From positions 1-64,000 of the forward strand of contig METK01000017.1 in the NCBI GenBank assembly GCA_001771315.1: a stretch of DNA of 64,000 bases. Reading direction: 5' to 3'. Below, piece after piece: positions 36,703 through 46,376 of the stretch (the stretch's first letter is position 1; every line of letters begins with the position of its first letter). The stretch comes from a candidate division TM6 bacterium RIFCSPHIGHO2_12_FULL_36_22. GTDB lineage: Bacteria; Babelota; Babeliae; Babelales; UBA12409. The translations under genes and the position numbers were made by a program. The notes beneath the pieces were generated by a model. The model made no database searches and had not been told where the DNA came from. It saw only the letters and a program-made list of their open reading frames with translations.

Positions 36703-38289
36703 ATGAAGAAAATTTTACAGAGTCTATCTCTAGCATTACTAATCATGGGTGGTTCAACTGCTTTGGGTTATTCATATAGTGGTAAGTCTTTCTTTTCAGC
36801 AATTAATCCGTTTCAATTAAGTTTTCCAGAACGTATTGCAGCATTTAGATCGGATAGAATGTTTGCAAAAGAATGTGGTTGGGGTGGTGCAATTCAAGTT
36901 GTTGGTTTTTGGCAACAGTCAAATGATTCAGATGGTTTAGCAAAATATTTCTTCCCATTTGATAAGTGTGCACTTATCGCAGGTGAAGTTGGTTCAAGTG
37001 CTGTTAAAGCACACTCTGCAGATTTACTTGCTAACTACTTCGGTGTTTACACAGAGCCAGTTAGCAGTACTGTAGGTATTCCATCTCCAAATACTCTTAC
37101 CTTTCAAAGTTCATTGTCAATGTGTCCAAAGCACAAAGTGTATGGTGTAGGTCTTGCATGGGAACAACGTTTGTGGAGATGCTTCTGGGCTGATGTGTCT
37201 ACATCAATTGTACAAGTACAAAACAAGTTGAATTTTAAAGAAAAAATACAAAATGCTGGTGGTGGAGACGTTCCAGATGATGCTTATGCAAATATGACTG
37301 AAGCACTTGCAAGCAACAAATTCAATTATGGTCGTTTTAGCAACTGTACAATGAAAAAGAGCGGTTTTGCAGATGTAGAGCTTCGCCTTGGTTGGGAAAA
37401 AGACCTTTGTGAAGGTTGTGGTGTTGGCGGATTGTACATTGGTACAGTTATTCCAACAGGTAACAAGCCAGGTAATACAGACTTGAGTGCAACAGCAACA
37501 ACTGGTGTAAATTCAGACCCATGTGATTGGGGCCGTTATATTTTCCAACCAATCGTTGGTAACAACCATCACTGGGGTATCCTATTCGGTTCTTATGGAC
37601 GTCTTGATCTCTTTAACAGTGGTAGTGGTTGCCCTCTAACATTGTTGACAGATTGTACAGCTAAGTATCTTTTTAGTAACTGTCAAAAACGTTCATATGA
37701 CTTGAAGGGTAAACCTTGGAGTCGTTACATTCATACATGGAATGATTCATCTGCAGATGCAAATGATTTAACTATTTCTGATCTAATACCGTTAATTAAC
37801 TACACAACACTTCAATCAAGTGTTCGTCCAGGTTGGTCGTTGGATTGGAATACAGCTCTTCATTATACTTACCGCTGCTTTGGTCTTGAAGCTGGTGTAA
37901 ACGTATTTGTACGTGAAGGTGAAAATATTTGTATCACAGGTAAAATCCGTAATGGTATTGGTCTAGCTGATCTATATGAATGGGCTGATTCAGATACAGT
38001 TGTAACTGAAAGTCTTGAAACAGTTTCTTTTGATGCTTGGGGTAACGCTACAGATACAGACATTGATGGTAATGATATCTTCTTGACCATTTCTCAATCA
38101 GATCTTGATGTTATATCAGCAGCAGCTCCTGCGGTATTCAACGGTACTTTCTATGGTGCATTGAGCTATGAATGGAACAACTGCAAACTTCCAGTATTCT
38201 TCAATGGTGGTGGTTCTTACACAGTTACAAGTGATAACGGAGCTGTAAGCAACTGGGTTGCATGGATCAAAGTTGGTGTTTCATTCTAA
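36703..38289 (+). CDS. Cys-rich outer-membrane beta-barrel protein
   Basis: 528 residues with a leader at 1-21. The body alternates hydrophobic and polar residues and is rich in Gly, Asn, Tyr and Trp, and the last residue is Phe (AWIKVGVSF), the usual barrel sorting end. No lipobox is present. It has 14 Cys, high for a barrel protein, recalling disulfide-linked major porins of Chlamydia; that comparison is functional, not homology. Many strands fall in the part from about 120 on. A ribosome site (AGGAAGG), a terminator (38333-38363) and a possible promoter make it a one-gene unit. Confidence 0.72.
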   Translation: MKKILQSLSLALLIMGGSTALGYSYSGKSFFSAINPFQLSFPERIAAFRSDRMFAKECGWGGAIQVVGFWQQSNDSDGLAKYFFPFDKCALIAGEVGSSAVKAHSADLLANYFGVYTEPVSSTVGIPSPNTLTFQSSLSMCPKHKVYGVGLAWEQRLWRCFWADVSTSIVQVQNKLNFKEKIQNAGGGDVPDDAYANMTEALASNKFNYGRFSNCTMKKSGFADVELRLGWEKDLCEGCGVGGLYIGTVIPTGNKPGNTDLSATATTGVNSDPCDWGRYIFQPIVGNNHHWGILFGSYGRLDLFNSGSGCPLTLLTDCTAKYLFSNCQKRSYDLKGKPWSRYIHTWNDSSADANDLTISDLIPLINYTTLQSSVRPGWSLDWNTALHYTYRCFGLEAGVNVFVREGENICITGKIRNGIGLADLYEWADSDTVVTESLETVSFDAWGNATDTDIDGNDIFLTISQSDLDVISAAAPAVFNGTFYGALSYEWNNCKLPVFFNGGGSYTVTSDNGAVSNWVAWIKVGVSF

Positions 38290-38332
38290 CAAATTGTTGA
38301 AGGATGCCCTTCTGTTAAATTAGTGGAATGTT

Positions 38333-38363
38333 AAGGGGGGTCATGTTATTGGCCCCCTTTTTT
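38333..38363 (+). terminator. Intrinsic terminator after the Cys-rich barrel gene
   Basis: AAGGGGG (38333-38339) pairs with CCCCCTT (38353-38359) around a 13-base loop. The stem is followed by a T run ending at 38363. It ends the barrel transcript 44 bases after its stop codon. Confidence 0.9.
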
Positions 38364-38389
38364 AGCAAATTAGAAAGCAAAGGAAAGTT

Positions 38390-38863
38390 ATGAATAAATC
38401 AATGAAGTTTATTCTTGGTGGTGTAGCGTTGCTCTGCGCATCACAGGATGTTTTGGGAGTCTATAATTTAAAGACTATTAATGGTATAAAGCAAGCTATC
38501 AAAGAAGCTGCTGGTGTTGCAAATTCAGTAAAACATACGGCTGCAGCTAGGACTATTATGGGTGATCCCAAAGCTGATTATGGCAACGCTTTGGCGGGTG
38601 CGGTTGATAATCTACTTAAACCTTTTTACGATAAATTGCAACAGAAGCAGTTAGAAAGGGATAAAAAGATGGATGAATTAACAGATGCGCAAGTTTTATT
38701 CAGTCAACTTGAAGAAGTGAAGGAATATTTAGGAACTGGTAGTGCTGGATTATCAAGTAAAGGTGACCCTAATATTCCTAATGCTTGTCCTAGTGCGATT
38801 GCCGATGAGGCTGGCAATCAAGGTAGAAAACTAAGAAAATTCTTGAAAAATTTAAAAAAGTAA
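38390..38863 (+). CDS. Small exported helical protein (paralogue 1)
   Basis: 157 residues with AAAGGAAAG upstream. Leader ends near VLG-VY. The mature protein starts YNLKTINGIKQAI, which parallels YDLTTLDGLKGAL in the next gene; helical, with a Lys/Glu-rich centre. Two Cys are at the signal region and near the C-terminus (NACPSA). No family recognised. With the gene at 38906 it forms a small paralogous pair between the two terminators at 38333 and 39438, so both are on one transcript. Confidence 0.65.
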   Translation: MNKSMKFILGGVALLCASQDVLGVYNLKTINGIKQAIKEAAGVANSVKHTAAARTIMGDPKADYGNALAGAVDNLLKPFYDKLQQKQLERDKKMDELTDAQVLFSQLEEVKEYLGTGSAGLSSKGDPNIPNACPSAIADEAGNQGRKLRKFLKNLKK

Positions 38864-38905
38864 TAATTTTAGCAAAAAGCAGATAGAAATTTAAAAAGGA
38901 ATGTT

Positions 38906-39403
38906 ATGAATAAACTTATAAAGTTTGCTAGTATAATTTTACTAAGCTTGTCTCAGCATGCTATAGGCTATGATTTGACCACATTGGATGGCTTAAAAGG
39001 GGCTCTAGTACAATTGGGCAAGGTTAATAATAATACCAAATATGTGAATGCTGTTAAAGATATTACCGGTACAAAAGGTGGTGATGTTGCTAAAGTATTA
39101 ATAGATGCATTTGTTCAACAAAGAGTTGATGCTGTACAAAATACCGTCAGCGTTACAAAACAAATTAATGCCATGCCAACAACATTTGATGTAGATCAGG
39201 GAAGAAAAGTTAAGGTAGCGGATTTTTATACTAAGCTGAAGAATTTCAATTTAGATGATGTAATCAAGGTCTTGCAAGATGCTTTGAAAGATGTAAAATG
39301 TGTTGATCCAAGTGTCAAGTTTCCTAATCCAAATATTTCTGAAAAAGAATATGTTGAAAAACTTATAGAAACGTTACAACAAATGAAGAAAAAGTTAGCA
39401 TAA
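38906..39403 (+). CDS. Small exported helical protein (paralogue 2)
   Basis: 165 residues with AAAAAGGAATG upstream. Leader at 1-21 ending IG-YD. Its first 60 mature residues align with the neighbour at 38390 (YDLTTLDGLKGAL, then a VxNNTKYVNAVKDI region). The C-terminal half differs: KNFNLDDVIKVLQDALKDV and a final helix. It is followed by a strong terminator. Function unknown; secreted or periplasmic is the likely location. Confidence 0.65.
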   Translation: MNKLIKFASIILLSLSQHAIGYDLTTLDGLKGALVQLGKVNNNTKYVNAVKDITGTKGGDVAKVLIDAFVQQRVDAVQNTVSVTKQINAMPTTFDVDQGRKVKVADFYTKLKNFNLDDVIKVLQDALKDVKCVDPSVKFPNPNISEKEYVEKLIETLQQMKKKLA

Positions 39404-39437
39404 TAAACTATTTTTTCATTTGTTGATTGATTATATA

Positions 39438-39459
39438 GGGTCCTTCGGGACCCTTTTTT
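39438..39459 (+). terminator. Intrinsic terminator with TTCG loop
   Basis: GGGTCC (39438-39443), TTCG loop, GGACCC (39448-39453), then six T. A textbook terminator for the paralogous pair at 38390 and 38906. Confidence 0.95.
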
Positions 39460-39542
39460 ATTGATATTCTTGCATAATTCAATCAAAATTTATTACTATT
39501 ATAAATAATATTTATAGATTGTGGTTTAATATGGAGAGTATA

Positions 39543-41447
39543 ATGAAGAGATTTTTACTAATACTAGCGTTGGTAGGGACAATTGGAACTATCGTTGCCG
39601 ATGAATATGATGATTTATTAAATCAATATAATCTTATTTATAATCAGATGGGACAGGCATTAGCAAAAACAGATGTTGATCAGTTAGATCGTTTAATCAA
39701 TGCTATTCATGAATTAAGGGCGAATATTGGAAAAGCACCACAGCAAATTCAAAACAGACTAAGAAATGGTGGAATAAGCCTTGAAAAGCTCAATGAATTT
39801 GCAGAAAAAACCCAAAATCGAAGAGATCGGTTGGGCGGCAGTGTTTTAACTGTTCGAATAATGCAAACAGAACGGCAGTTAGCTGAGTCCAAAAAAAGAC
39901 TCACGGAGTTGCAAAATAGATTTGACCAACAGCTCGGAGCCCTTGCAGGAGGCGACAGAGAGAACGCAGGACAAATGGTTTTAGAACGCTATCGTAATAA
40001 TCCTGAAGATAGAGCACGCATAACACAACAGGTAGTTGCTATCAATGCAACAGTGGAAAGCTCTGCTGCAGAAGTATTAGAGCAAGATAGAGCAGGGCAT
40101 AAAAATGAACTGGGTATTATACAAGCAAGTGAACAAATTGGCGCTGCAAAAGCAATGAATAAAGCTCTGATTGATGGCAAGGACGAAGAAATCGGAGAAC
40201 TTGAACAAAGAAAATCACAGCTGGAGAGTCACCTTCAAGAAGCCAAAAATGAGATTAATTTATTAGAAGAAGAAGTAGATAGGCATCAAAGTGAAGTGCA
40301 ACGATATGAAAATCGTATTCGTACTTTGGATGAACAGCTGAGTCGCGGAAAAGCTTTATCAGAAGCACAGCAACAAGAGTATAAAGCTGCGGTAGATCAG
40401 AAAGCACTTGAACAAAGAGCTGCTGATATTGCTATAAACCAAATAAGCGCTAAGCAGGAGCAAATCAATAAGATTGCTCAAGAGAAACAACAACTTGAAT
40501 TTGAGATTAATAGGTTAAAAGATGAGATCGAACAAATCAAAGAGCAAAATGAAAAACTTAACAAGTTATTAGCTCAGTTGTCTGAAGCTTACCGCAAGAT
40601 AGAGAGTGTGGCTTCTGCATTTAGAAAGCTTATTGAATTAGAAGCTCAGTTGGATGTAGTTACTGCCGAATATAATAGATTAAATGCTATAAAGAAAATT
40701 TCTGAGGCTAGTCCTGATGTGAGGGAACGAGTTATAAACAATATAGAAGGTTCATCACTATCCCAAGCAGAAAAAAAACGTCTCCTTGCTGAACTTGAAA
40801 AAGCTTTATATTTTGATCAGTATGAAGAGCTTGACGAGCAGCAAAATATATTACGTACTATACGTAACGATATTAAGGATGTACAAGCTATTATAAAAAC
40901 TCTAGGCAAAAGAGCTCAAAGCCGCATACAGGAAGTTGTAGCCCCATATCAAACTATGACTCAGCAGTGGTTGTCTGGAAATTACCCAAAAGAACAGATG
41001 TCAGAAAGAGACAAGCAAGCCATAATTTTGGCTGAGAGAGCTCTTGAACAAGAAAAGGCACTAGCTGCAGTTAGTTATAATGCTATGCAAGCATTGGCTA
41101 AGTCGCCACAAATTTTTGGAGAAATTATGAGAGGTCAAGGTAGTATGCCTGGGGGGATTTCCATGGCACCAGGTCTAGGTGGACCACAAGCACAGCCTAT
41201 GCTTATGGGTCCAGAGTCAGAGGCTATTGCGGCAGCAGGCCAACTGCCTGCGGTAGTAGGTGAAGCGCCGAGTCGTTTGGATAGGCTACGCGGTTGGTGG
41301 TCTTTTATATCAAAACATTTAGGATCGTCGACCGAAACTGATCTAGCCAAAATTGTTGAGCAAGCAGAATCCGAGATCGAATCAGAGCAAAGAAATCTTG
41401 CAGATGAACTTATGATGTATGCTATAACTTCTAATAAGGCAGATTAA
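39543..41447 (+). CDS. Exported long coiled-coil protein
   Basis: 634 residues from the ATG at 39543, with GGAGAG six bases upstream; the frame extends eight residues further but without such a site. Leader at 1-20 (TIVADEYDD). A long heptad-rich region, about 85-440, is rich in Glu, Gln, Lys and Leu. A Gly/Pro/Met-rich segment (about 520-560) follows, then a mixed C-terminal part. It probably forms a periplasmic or surface rod. No family recognised; the architecture recalls structural or SMC-like coils but lacks an ATPase head. Confidence 0.68.
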   Translation: MKRFLLILALVGTIGTIVADEYDDLLNQYNLIYNQMGQALAKTDVDQLDRLINAIHELRANIGKAPQQIQNRLRNGGISLEKLNEFAEKTQNRRDRLGGSVLTVRIMQTERQLAESKKRLTELQNRFDQQLGALAGGDRENAGQMVLERYRNNPEDRARITQQVVAINATVESSAAEVLEQDRAGHKNELGIIQASEQIGAAKAMNKALIDGKDEEIGELEQRKSQLESHLQEAKNEINLLEEEVDRHQSEVQRYENRIRTLDEQLSRGKALSEAQQQEYKAAVDQKALEQRAADIAINQISAKQEQINKIAQEKQQLEFEINRLKDEIEQIKEQNEKLNKLLAQLSEAYRKIESVASAFRKLIELEAQLDVVTAEYNRLNAIKKISEASPDVRERVINNIEGSSLSQAEKKRLLAELEKALYFDQYEELDEQQNILRTIRNDIKDVQAIIKTLGKRAQSRIQEVVAPYQTMTQQWLSGNYPKEQMSERDKQAIILAERALEQEKALAAVSYNAMQALAKSPQIFGEIMRGQGSMPGGISMAPGLGGPQAQPMLMGPESEAIAAAGQLPAVVGEAPSRLDRLRGWWSFISKHLGSSTETDLAKIVEQAESEIESEQRNLADELMMYAITSNKAD

Positions 41448-41461
41448 AGAGGTCAATTGTG

Positions 41462-42121
41462 TTATGGAAATTTCTTGATGCCAAGCTTTTTCCAATCAGC
41501 ATCGAACTTTTCCATACCTTGTTCTGTGAGTGGATGCTTAACGGCTTTTTCAAGTGTTTCCGCAGATAATGTTACGGCATCTACGCCAGCATCAATAGTA
41601 CCATGGAATTGATCAACAGTTCGAATAGAAGCTGCAAGTATGCCGGTAGAAAAATCATATTGTGTTTGCATATATTTGATTTCATGCAATACCTCAATGC
41701 CATCCTCATCGATATCATTGAGACGGCCAATAAATGGAGAGATATAGGTAACGCCAAGCTTACACATCATAAGACTTTGTATTAGCGTAAATACGAGCGT
41801 AATGTTGAGCTTAACATTTTCTTGGACGAGCTTATTGATAATATCATAGTACTCTGATGCGCATGGCACTTTTACAAGAATATTATTTCCTAAAGCAGCA
41901 ATCTTTTTGGCTTGTTCGTAAACAGCCATGGGATCTTTTTCAGTTACTTCGACACTGATTTCACCGTGAGGTAGAATTTTCATTATTTCTTTAATAATTT
42001 CTACAGGGTTGCCACCTTCCTTGCTCAAGTGTGATGGATTAGTCGTAACACCATCAATGATGCCCATGTGCGACCATTTTTTTATATCTGCTACATTGGC
42101 AGTATCAAGAAATATTTTCAT
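41462..42121 (-). CDS. tal: Transaldolase (TalC/FSA type)
   Basis: 219 residues from the ATG at 42121, after AGGAGA; a TTG just before it is less likely. Short transaldolase of the non-oxidative pentose phosphate pathway. Motifs: FLDTANVADIKKW, GVTTNPSHLSKEG, the Schiff-base Lys in ILVKVPC, and the late DAVTLSAETLEKA. It could act as fructose-6-phosphate aldolase instead; the sequence does not decide between the two. It converges with the coiled-coil gene. Confidence 0.93.
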   Translation of the reverse strand: MKIFLDTANVADIKKWSHMGIIDGVTTNPSHLSKEGGNPVEIIKEIMKILPHGEISVEVTEKDPMAVYEQAKKIAALGNNILVKVPCASEYYDIINKLVQENVKLNITLVFTLIQSLMMCKLGVTYISPFIGRLNDIDEDGIEVLHEIKYMQTQYDFSTGILAASIRTVDQFHGTIDAGVDAVTLSAETLEKAVKHPLTEQGMEKFDADWKKLGIKKFP

Positions 42122-42155
42122 CAATCTCCTATTTTTCTTCCTAGAGCATAGCTTA

Positions 42156-43643
42156 TCAGGTTTGTTTTCCAGTAATCAAGCGTTCAAGTTTTTTAAGCTG
42201 AGGTTTATATCTTGCAATGATTTGATTATTACGATCAGATTTTTCAAACACTAGAGCTCGATCTCTTTCTTGCAATTTCTTACGATATTCTTCAACGTGT
42301 TGACGAAATTCATCAAGTTTTAGCTCTTTTTCTTTAACCGTAAATGGGTTGTTTCGACGATATTGTAGTGCCGCTTTAAGTGATGGAGTATCGTGTTCAA
42401 GCTCATCTGAGCGTACAGGATAATTTTTTGGTGGTTTTTCAACGGGACCTTTACCATGAGCAATCAATAGTTTTAGATTGGCGTTATAGCGTTCTGTAGC
42501 ACGTTGCAATTTAGGACGCGCAGCATTGAGAGTGGCATTATTATGAGCAAGAGCGGGGGGAATCCAGCCGAATCCTGTTTGTGGATTGTTAAGGCCCTGT
42601 ACTTGAATCCACCCAAATTGAGTTTCTTTACGTTTCGGTTTCCATCTTACTTCAAGTCGTCGATTGCTTGCTGTTCGTGCACGACAAATTTCGATCCAAC
42701 CATCTCGTTCTGTATCAAGTCGATTAAGACGGTTTGAAATTATTTCTGGAGTATCATGGTCTGTATCAGATTCTGGATCAACTTCGGAATCTGATTGAGA
42801 AAAAGATATTGTTGCTGATGCATTTGGTTCATGTTTAGATTCAGATGTGTAACTTGAGCTACGTGGTGTAGATGATGATGTTACACTCCGTGGTGAAGGT
42901 AATGGTGTAGGTGTATGATATGACTCAGGTTGTAGATTGCTTTCATCGACATCAGTTTTCAATCCCTCCTCATTATCTGCAATATATCCAGGTTGGAGCC
43001 GAGGTCGTCGAGTATATCTTCGACGAACATGTGTATAAAAACTTGGTGTTGGAGGATTCCAATTAAGATCAATTTCTCTATTGTCATCGCTATCGGAGCT
43101 AAAAAATTCTCTTCCCTGTGGTTGTGGACTGATACTTGGGAATACCAAAGGTTGATCGTTTGGTATCAAAATGAGATCTCGAGTTGGAAGTTCTGAGTAT
43201 ACAGTAGGCCTGTGTAGATCATTATTTAGTTGTACAGAAAAGGATAAAGGAATAGTTTGTGGGGTTCTAATCTCAGGCATTGGTATTGATTCACCCCAGC
43301 GTGGTGGAAAATAGCCCAATTCAAACCAACGACGTTGTTTCTTTGGTGGGTTATCAAAATCGGTTTGTGTTGATGCATCTTGCATTTGTGGTAGTACAAT
43401 TGAAGTGGGGAGTGGTTCTTGGGCGGGCCATGATTGGCAATATTTTTTCCAACCAAAAAATAGGAACAAAAAAAGCAGCAACAAATTTTGTGGCTTGGTT
43501 AGTATAGCATCATCATCTGTATCGGTACTCGTATAGTTTAAACTAATGCGTGTAGGTAATTTGAATTCATGAGAACTCGTATAAGGTGTTATTGAGCTAG
43601 CCAAGATGAGTACCGTTAATACCCAACGTAGAATATATCGCAT
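42156..43643 (-). CDS. Exported or membrane-bound protein with Ser/Pro-rich linker
   Basis: 495 residues. A leader at 1-24 and a hydrophobic span at about 52-65 (NLLLLFLFLFFGW). Residues 70-300 are Pro-, Ser- and Asp-rich and probably disordered. Then three GW-centred short repeats appear (DGWIEICRA, FGWIQVQG, FGWIPPAL) in a small basic domain. The C-terminus is a Lys/Glu coiled coil. The segment STQTDF at about 91-96 resembles the TQT motif bound by eukaryotic dynein light chain LC8, which is suggestive only. No family recognised. Confidence 0.6.
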   Translation of the reverse strand: MRYILRWVLTVLILASSITPYTSSHEFKLPTRISLNYTSTDTDDDAILTKPQNLLLLFLFLFFGWKKYCQSWPAQEPLPTSIVLPQMQDASTQTDFDNPPKKQRRWFELGYFPPRWGESIPMPEIRTPQTIPLSFSVQLNNDLHRPTVYSELPTRDLILIPNDQPLVFPSISPQPQGREFFSSDSDDNREIDLNWNPPTPSFYTHVRRRYTRRPRLQPGYIADNEEGLKTDVDESNLQPESYHTPTPLPSPRSVTSSSTPRSSSYTSESKHEPNASATISFSQSDSEVDPESDTDHDTPEIISNRLNRLDTERDGWIEICRARTASNRRLEVRWKPKRKETQFGWIQVQGLNNPQTGFGWIPPALAHNNATLNAARPKLQRATERYNANLKLLIAHGKGPVEKPPKNYPVRSDELEHDTPSLKAALQYRRNNPFTVKEKELKLDEFRQHVEEYRKKLQERDRALVFEKSDRNNQIIARYKPQLKKLERLITGKQT

Positions 43644-43730
43644 AAAACCTCTATTTACAATACAATGTTGCTATTAAGCTCAATTACTACCTACAGGTAT
43701 CCATAAGAATGCCAGAATAACGTCATTTGT

Positions 43731-46181
43731 CTACCGTATTACGAAATTGACAAGCCGTTTTGGAACATAAATTGTTTTGATAATTTCCTTGCCTTCAAGC
43801 CATTTTGCAACAGTATCCTTTGCCGCTTGTTCCACGATATTCTTATCAGCATCATGAGGTATATCCATAGTACCGCGTGTTTTACCATTAACCTGAACAG
43901 CAATCTCTATGCTTTCCAATTGCGCAAGTTCTTGGTTATAGACAGGCCAGGAGCACTTTTGAAGCTTTTTACCAATGATTGTTGCAAGAAGTTCTGTGGC
44001 CATAAATGGTGCCATTATCGAAAGCGTCACAAGGATTGACTCTGCAGATTGTTTGCTCAAACGGAGTTTCTTTTGTGTTATATCATTAAAAAATTCCATC
44101 ATAGCAGAGATAGCAGTGTTTGGTTTAAACTGTTCAACACGAGTTTGAAATTCCTTAAGAGCACGATGTACGCGTTTAGTTGTAGAATGATCTTCTTGTT
44201 CAGAGTTTGAAAGAATGTTTTCTGGATTTTCAAAATAGTTCCAAACTTTCATCAAGAATCGTTTGATGCCCTCAAGGCCACTATCCTGCCATTCACAATC
44301 AAGCTCAGGTGGTCCCATGAAGAGAATGTATAAACGGAGAACATCGGAACCATATTGATTGACGATGTCATCAGGATTTACAACATTACCCTTTGATTTG
44401 GACATCTTTTCAACAAGACCGCTTTTTGTAGATTTTTTAAGAATCATACCTTGATTGAAAAGTTGTTTGAATGGCTCATCGAATGGAAGGTATCCAAGAT
44501 CATGAAGAACTTTGATATAAAATCGGGCGTATAATAAATGTAAGATTGCATGCTCAATACCACCGACATATAAGTCTACAGGTAACCAATAATCAATGTC
44601 AGCCTTATCAAATGGTTTATCTTTAAGATTTGGATTAGGATAGCGTAAAAAATACCAGCATGAACCAGCCCATTGTGGCATTGTATTTGTTTCGCGCTTT
44701 GCCGGACCGCCACATTGTGGACATGTTGTATTGACCCATTCATTAATTGCAGCCAATGGCGATTCTCCGGTGCCTGTTGGCTCATAATTTTCAACGTCTG
44801 GCAAAAGTACTGGTAATTGGTTTTCCGGTACAGGAACGGTACCACATGTTTTACAATGAATCAATGGAATTGGTTCACCCCAATAGCGCTGACGCGAGAA
44901 GATCCAATCACGAAGTTTGTATTGTACTTCGCCCTTTCCAATGTTGTGTTCTTCTAAGTATTTAATAATTTTTGGAAGCGCTTCAGTTTTAGCATCAATA
45001 CCGTTAAGAAAGTCACTATTGATCATAATGCCATCACCACTGTACGGTTCTATCAATTTGCCGGAGGCATCTTTTCTTACGTTAGGAGAATCAACAACTT
45101 GAATAATAGGGATGTTGTATAGAGTTGCAAATTCAAAGTCACGTTCATCACCGCCAGGTACACCCATAACGATACCAGTTCCATAATCCTTTAACACATA
45201 GCTAGCAAAATAAAGAGGGATCTTTTTTTGATTAACAGGATTAATAACATATGTACCACTAAAGACCCCGGTCTTTTCTTTATCTTCTTGTCGATCAAGG
45301 TTGGACATATGGCGCACTTTATTTTGATATGCTTCAACGTCAATTTTTTGAGTAGGAGTGACTAACTGATTTGCAAGTTCATGATCTGGTGCCATAACAA
45401 GAAAAGTTGTGCCAAAGATAGTATCAGGTCGAGTGGTATATACTGGAATCTCGATCGTATCGCCCTTCTGATTGATTGCGCTAAAATTGATACGAGCGCC
45501 ATGACTCTTGCCGATCCAATTGCGTTGCATGAGTTTGACTTTTTCAGGCCAATCTAATGTATCAAGACCGCTTAATAATTTTTCTGCATAATCAGTAATT
45601 CTCAGCATCCATTGTGGGATTTCTTTTTGTTCTACAATTGTGCTACAACGCTCACATGCATTATTAATTACTTCTTCATTAGCAAGACCTGTCTTACAAG
45701 ATGGACACCAGTTAATTGGCATTGTAGATAGATATGCAAGTCCCGCATTATACATTTGAAGAAAAATCCATTGGGTCCATTTATAGTAGTTTGGATCAGT
45801 GGTATTTATTTCCTTGGTCCAGTCATATAACGCTCCGATGTCTTGTAATTGCTTTTTAAAGTTGGCAATATTTTTTGCTGTATTGATGGCCGGATGAATT
45901 TTATTTTTAATGGCGTCATTTTCTGCAGGAAGGCCGAATGCGTCCCAGCCCATAGGATGAAGAACATTATATCCTTGTAGCCACTTGATTCGTGCATAAA
46001 TATCAGAAAGAACATAGCTTTTCCAGTGGCCAACATGCAACCCAGCACCTGATGGATAGGGGAACATATCAAGGCAATAGTACTTTTTGCCGCTGCCGGT
46101 TGGCTTACTAAGACCAATCGGATTTTCACGCCACTCTTGTTTCCATCTTTTTTCTATATTTTTTGGATCGTAAATATTCAT
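43731..46181 (-). CDS. leuS: Leucyl-tRNA synthetase
   Basis: 816 residues, class I. The HIGH-type motif is GLHVGH (with PYPSGAG before it), and KMSKS is present as EKMSKSKGN. Zinc-binding Cys pairs CPSC and CERC are in the early part. The editing domain carries TTRPDTIFGTTFLV, with the Thr-rich loop used for proof-reading. The C-terminal domain ends LVNFVIR. Length is slightly short but complete. No unusual features. Confidence 0.98.
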   Translation of the reverse strand: MNIYDPKNIEKRWKQEWRENPIGLSKPTGSGKKYYCLDMFPYPSGAGLHVGHWKSYVLSDIYARIKWLQGYNVLHPMGWDAFGLPAENDAIKNKIHPAINTAKNIANFKKQLQDIGALYDWTKEINTTDPNYYKWTQWIFLQMYNAGLAYLSTMPINWCPSCKTGLANEEVINNACERCSTIVEQKEIPQWMLRITDYAEKLLSGLDTLDWPEKVKLMQRNWIGKSHGARINFSAINQKGDTIEIPVYTTRPDTIFGTTFLVMAPDHELANQLVTPTQKIDVEAYQNKVRHMSNLDRQEDKEKTGVFSGTYVINPVNQKKIPLYFASYVLKDYGTGIVMGVPGGDERDFEFATLYNIPIIQVVDSPNVRKDASGKLIEPYSGDGIMINSDFLNGIDAKTEALPKIIKYLEEHNIGKGEVQYKLRDWIFSRQRYWGEPIPLIHCKTCGTVPVPENQLPVLLPDVENYEPTGTGESPLAAINEWVNTTCPQCGGPAKRETNTMPQWAGSCWYFLRYPNPNLKDKPFDKADIDYWLPVDLYVGGIEHAILHLLYARFYIKVLHDLGYLPFDEPFKQLFNQGMILKKSTKSGLVEKMSKSKGNVVNPDDIVNQYGSDVLRLYILFMGPPELDCEWQDSGLEGIKRFLMKVWNYFENPENILSNSEQEDHSTTKRVHRALKEFQTRVEQFKPNTAISAMMEFFNDITQKKLRLSKQSAESILVTLSIMAPFMATELLATIIGKKLQKCSWPVYNQELAQLESIEIAVQVNGKTRGTMDIPHDADKNIVEQAAKDTVAKWLEGKEIIKTIYVPKRLVNFVIR

Positions 46182-46283
46182 AATATTTTATCCCAATGGG
46201 GGGTTAAATTTTATTTTATACTATGCCATAAAATGTGATAAATAGAAAATTGAGTATCAAAATACTTGTTATTCTCAAATCAG

Positions 46284-46376
46284 TATACTAGAGTGAATTT
46301 CATCACTTCAGGATGGAAAAAAGTAAAGAGTATGATGAAGCTGTGCCCTGGCTTAAAATTCCAGGGCACATTTTTT
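46284..46376 (+). ncRNA. Possible small RNA or attenuated leader
   Basis: A strong terminator hairpin, GTGCCCTGG (46343-46351)/CCAGGGCAC (46361-46369), is followed by ATTTTTT in the plus direction only, but no plus-strand gene ends nearby. TATACT at 46284-46289 could be a -10 box; no good -35 is at the right distance. A transcript of about 80 nt would result. The hairpin is 94 bases before the start of the next gene (46470), so it may instead be an attenuator. An open frame of 26 codons (46313-46393) runs through the hairpin but has no well-placed ribosome site. Confidence 0.4.
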
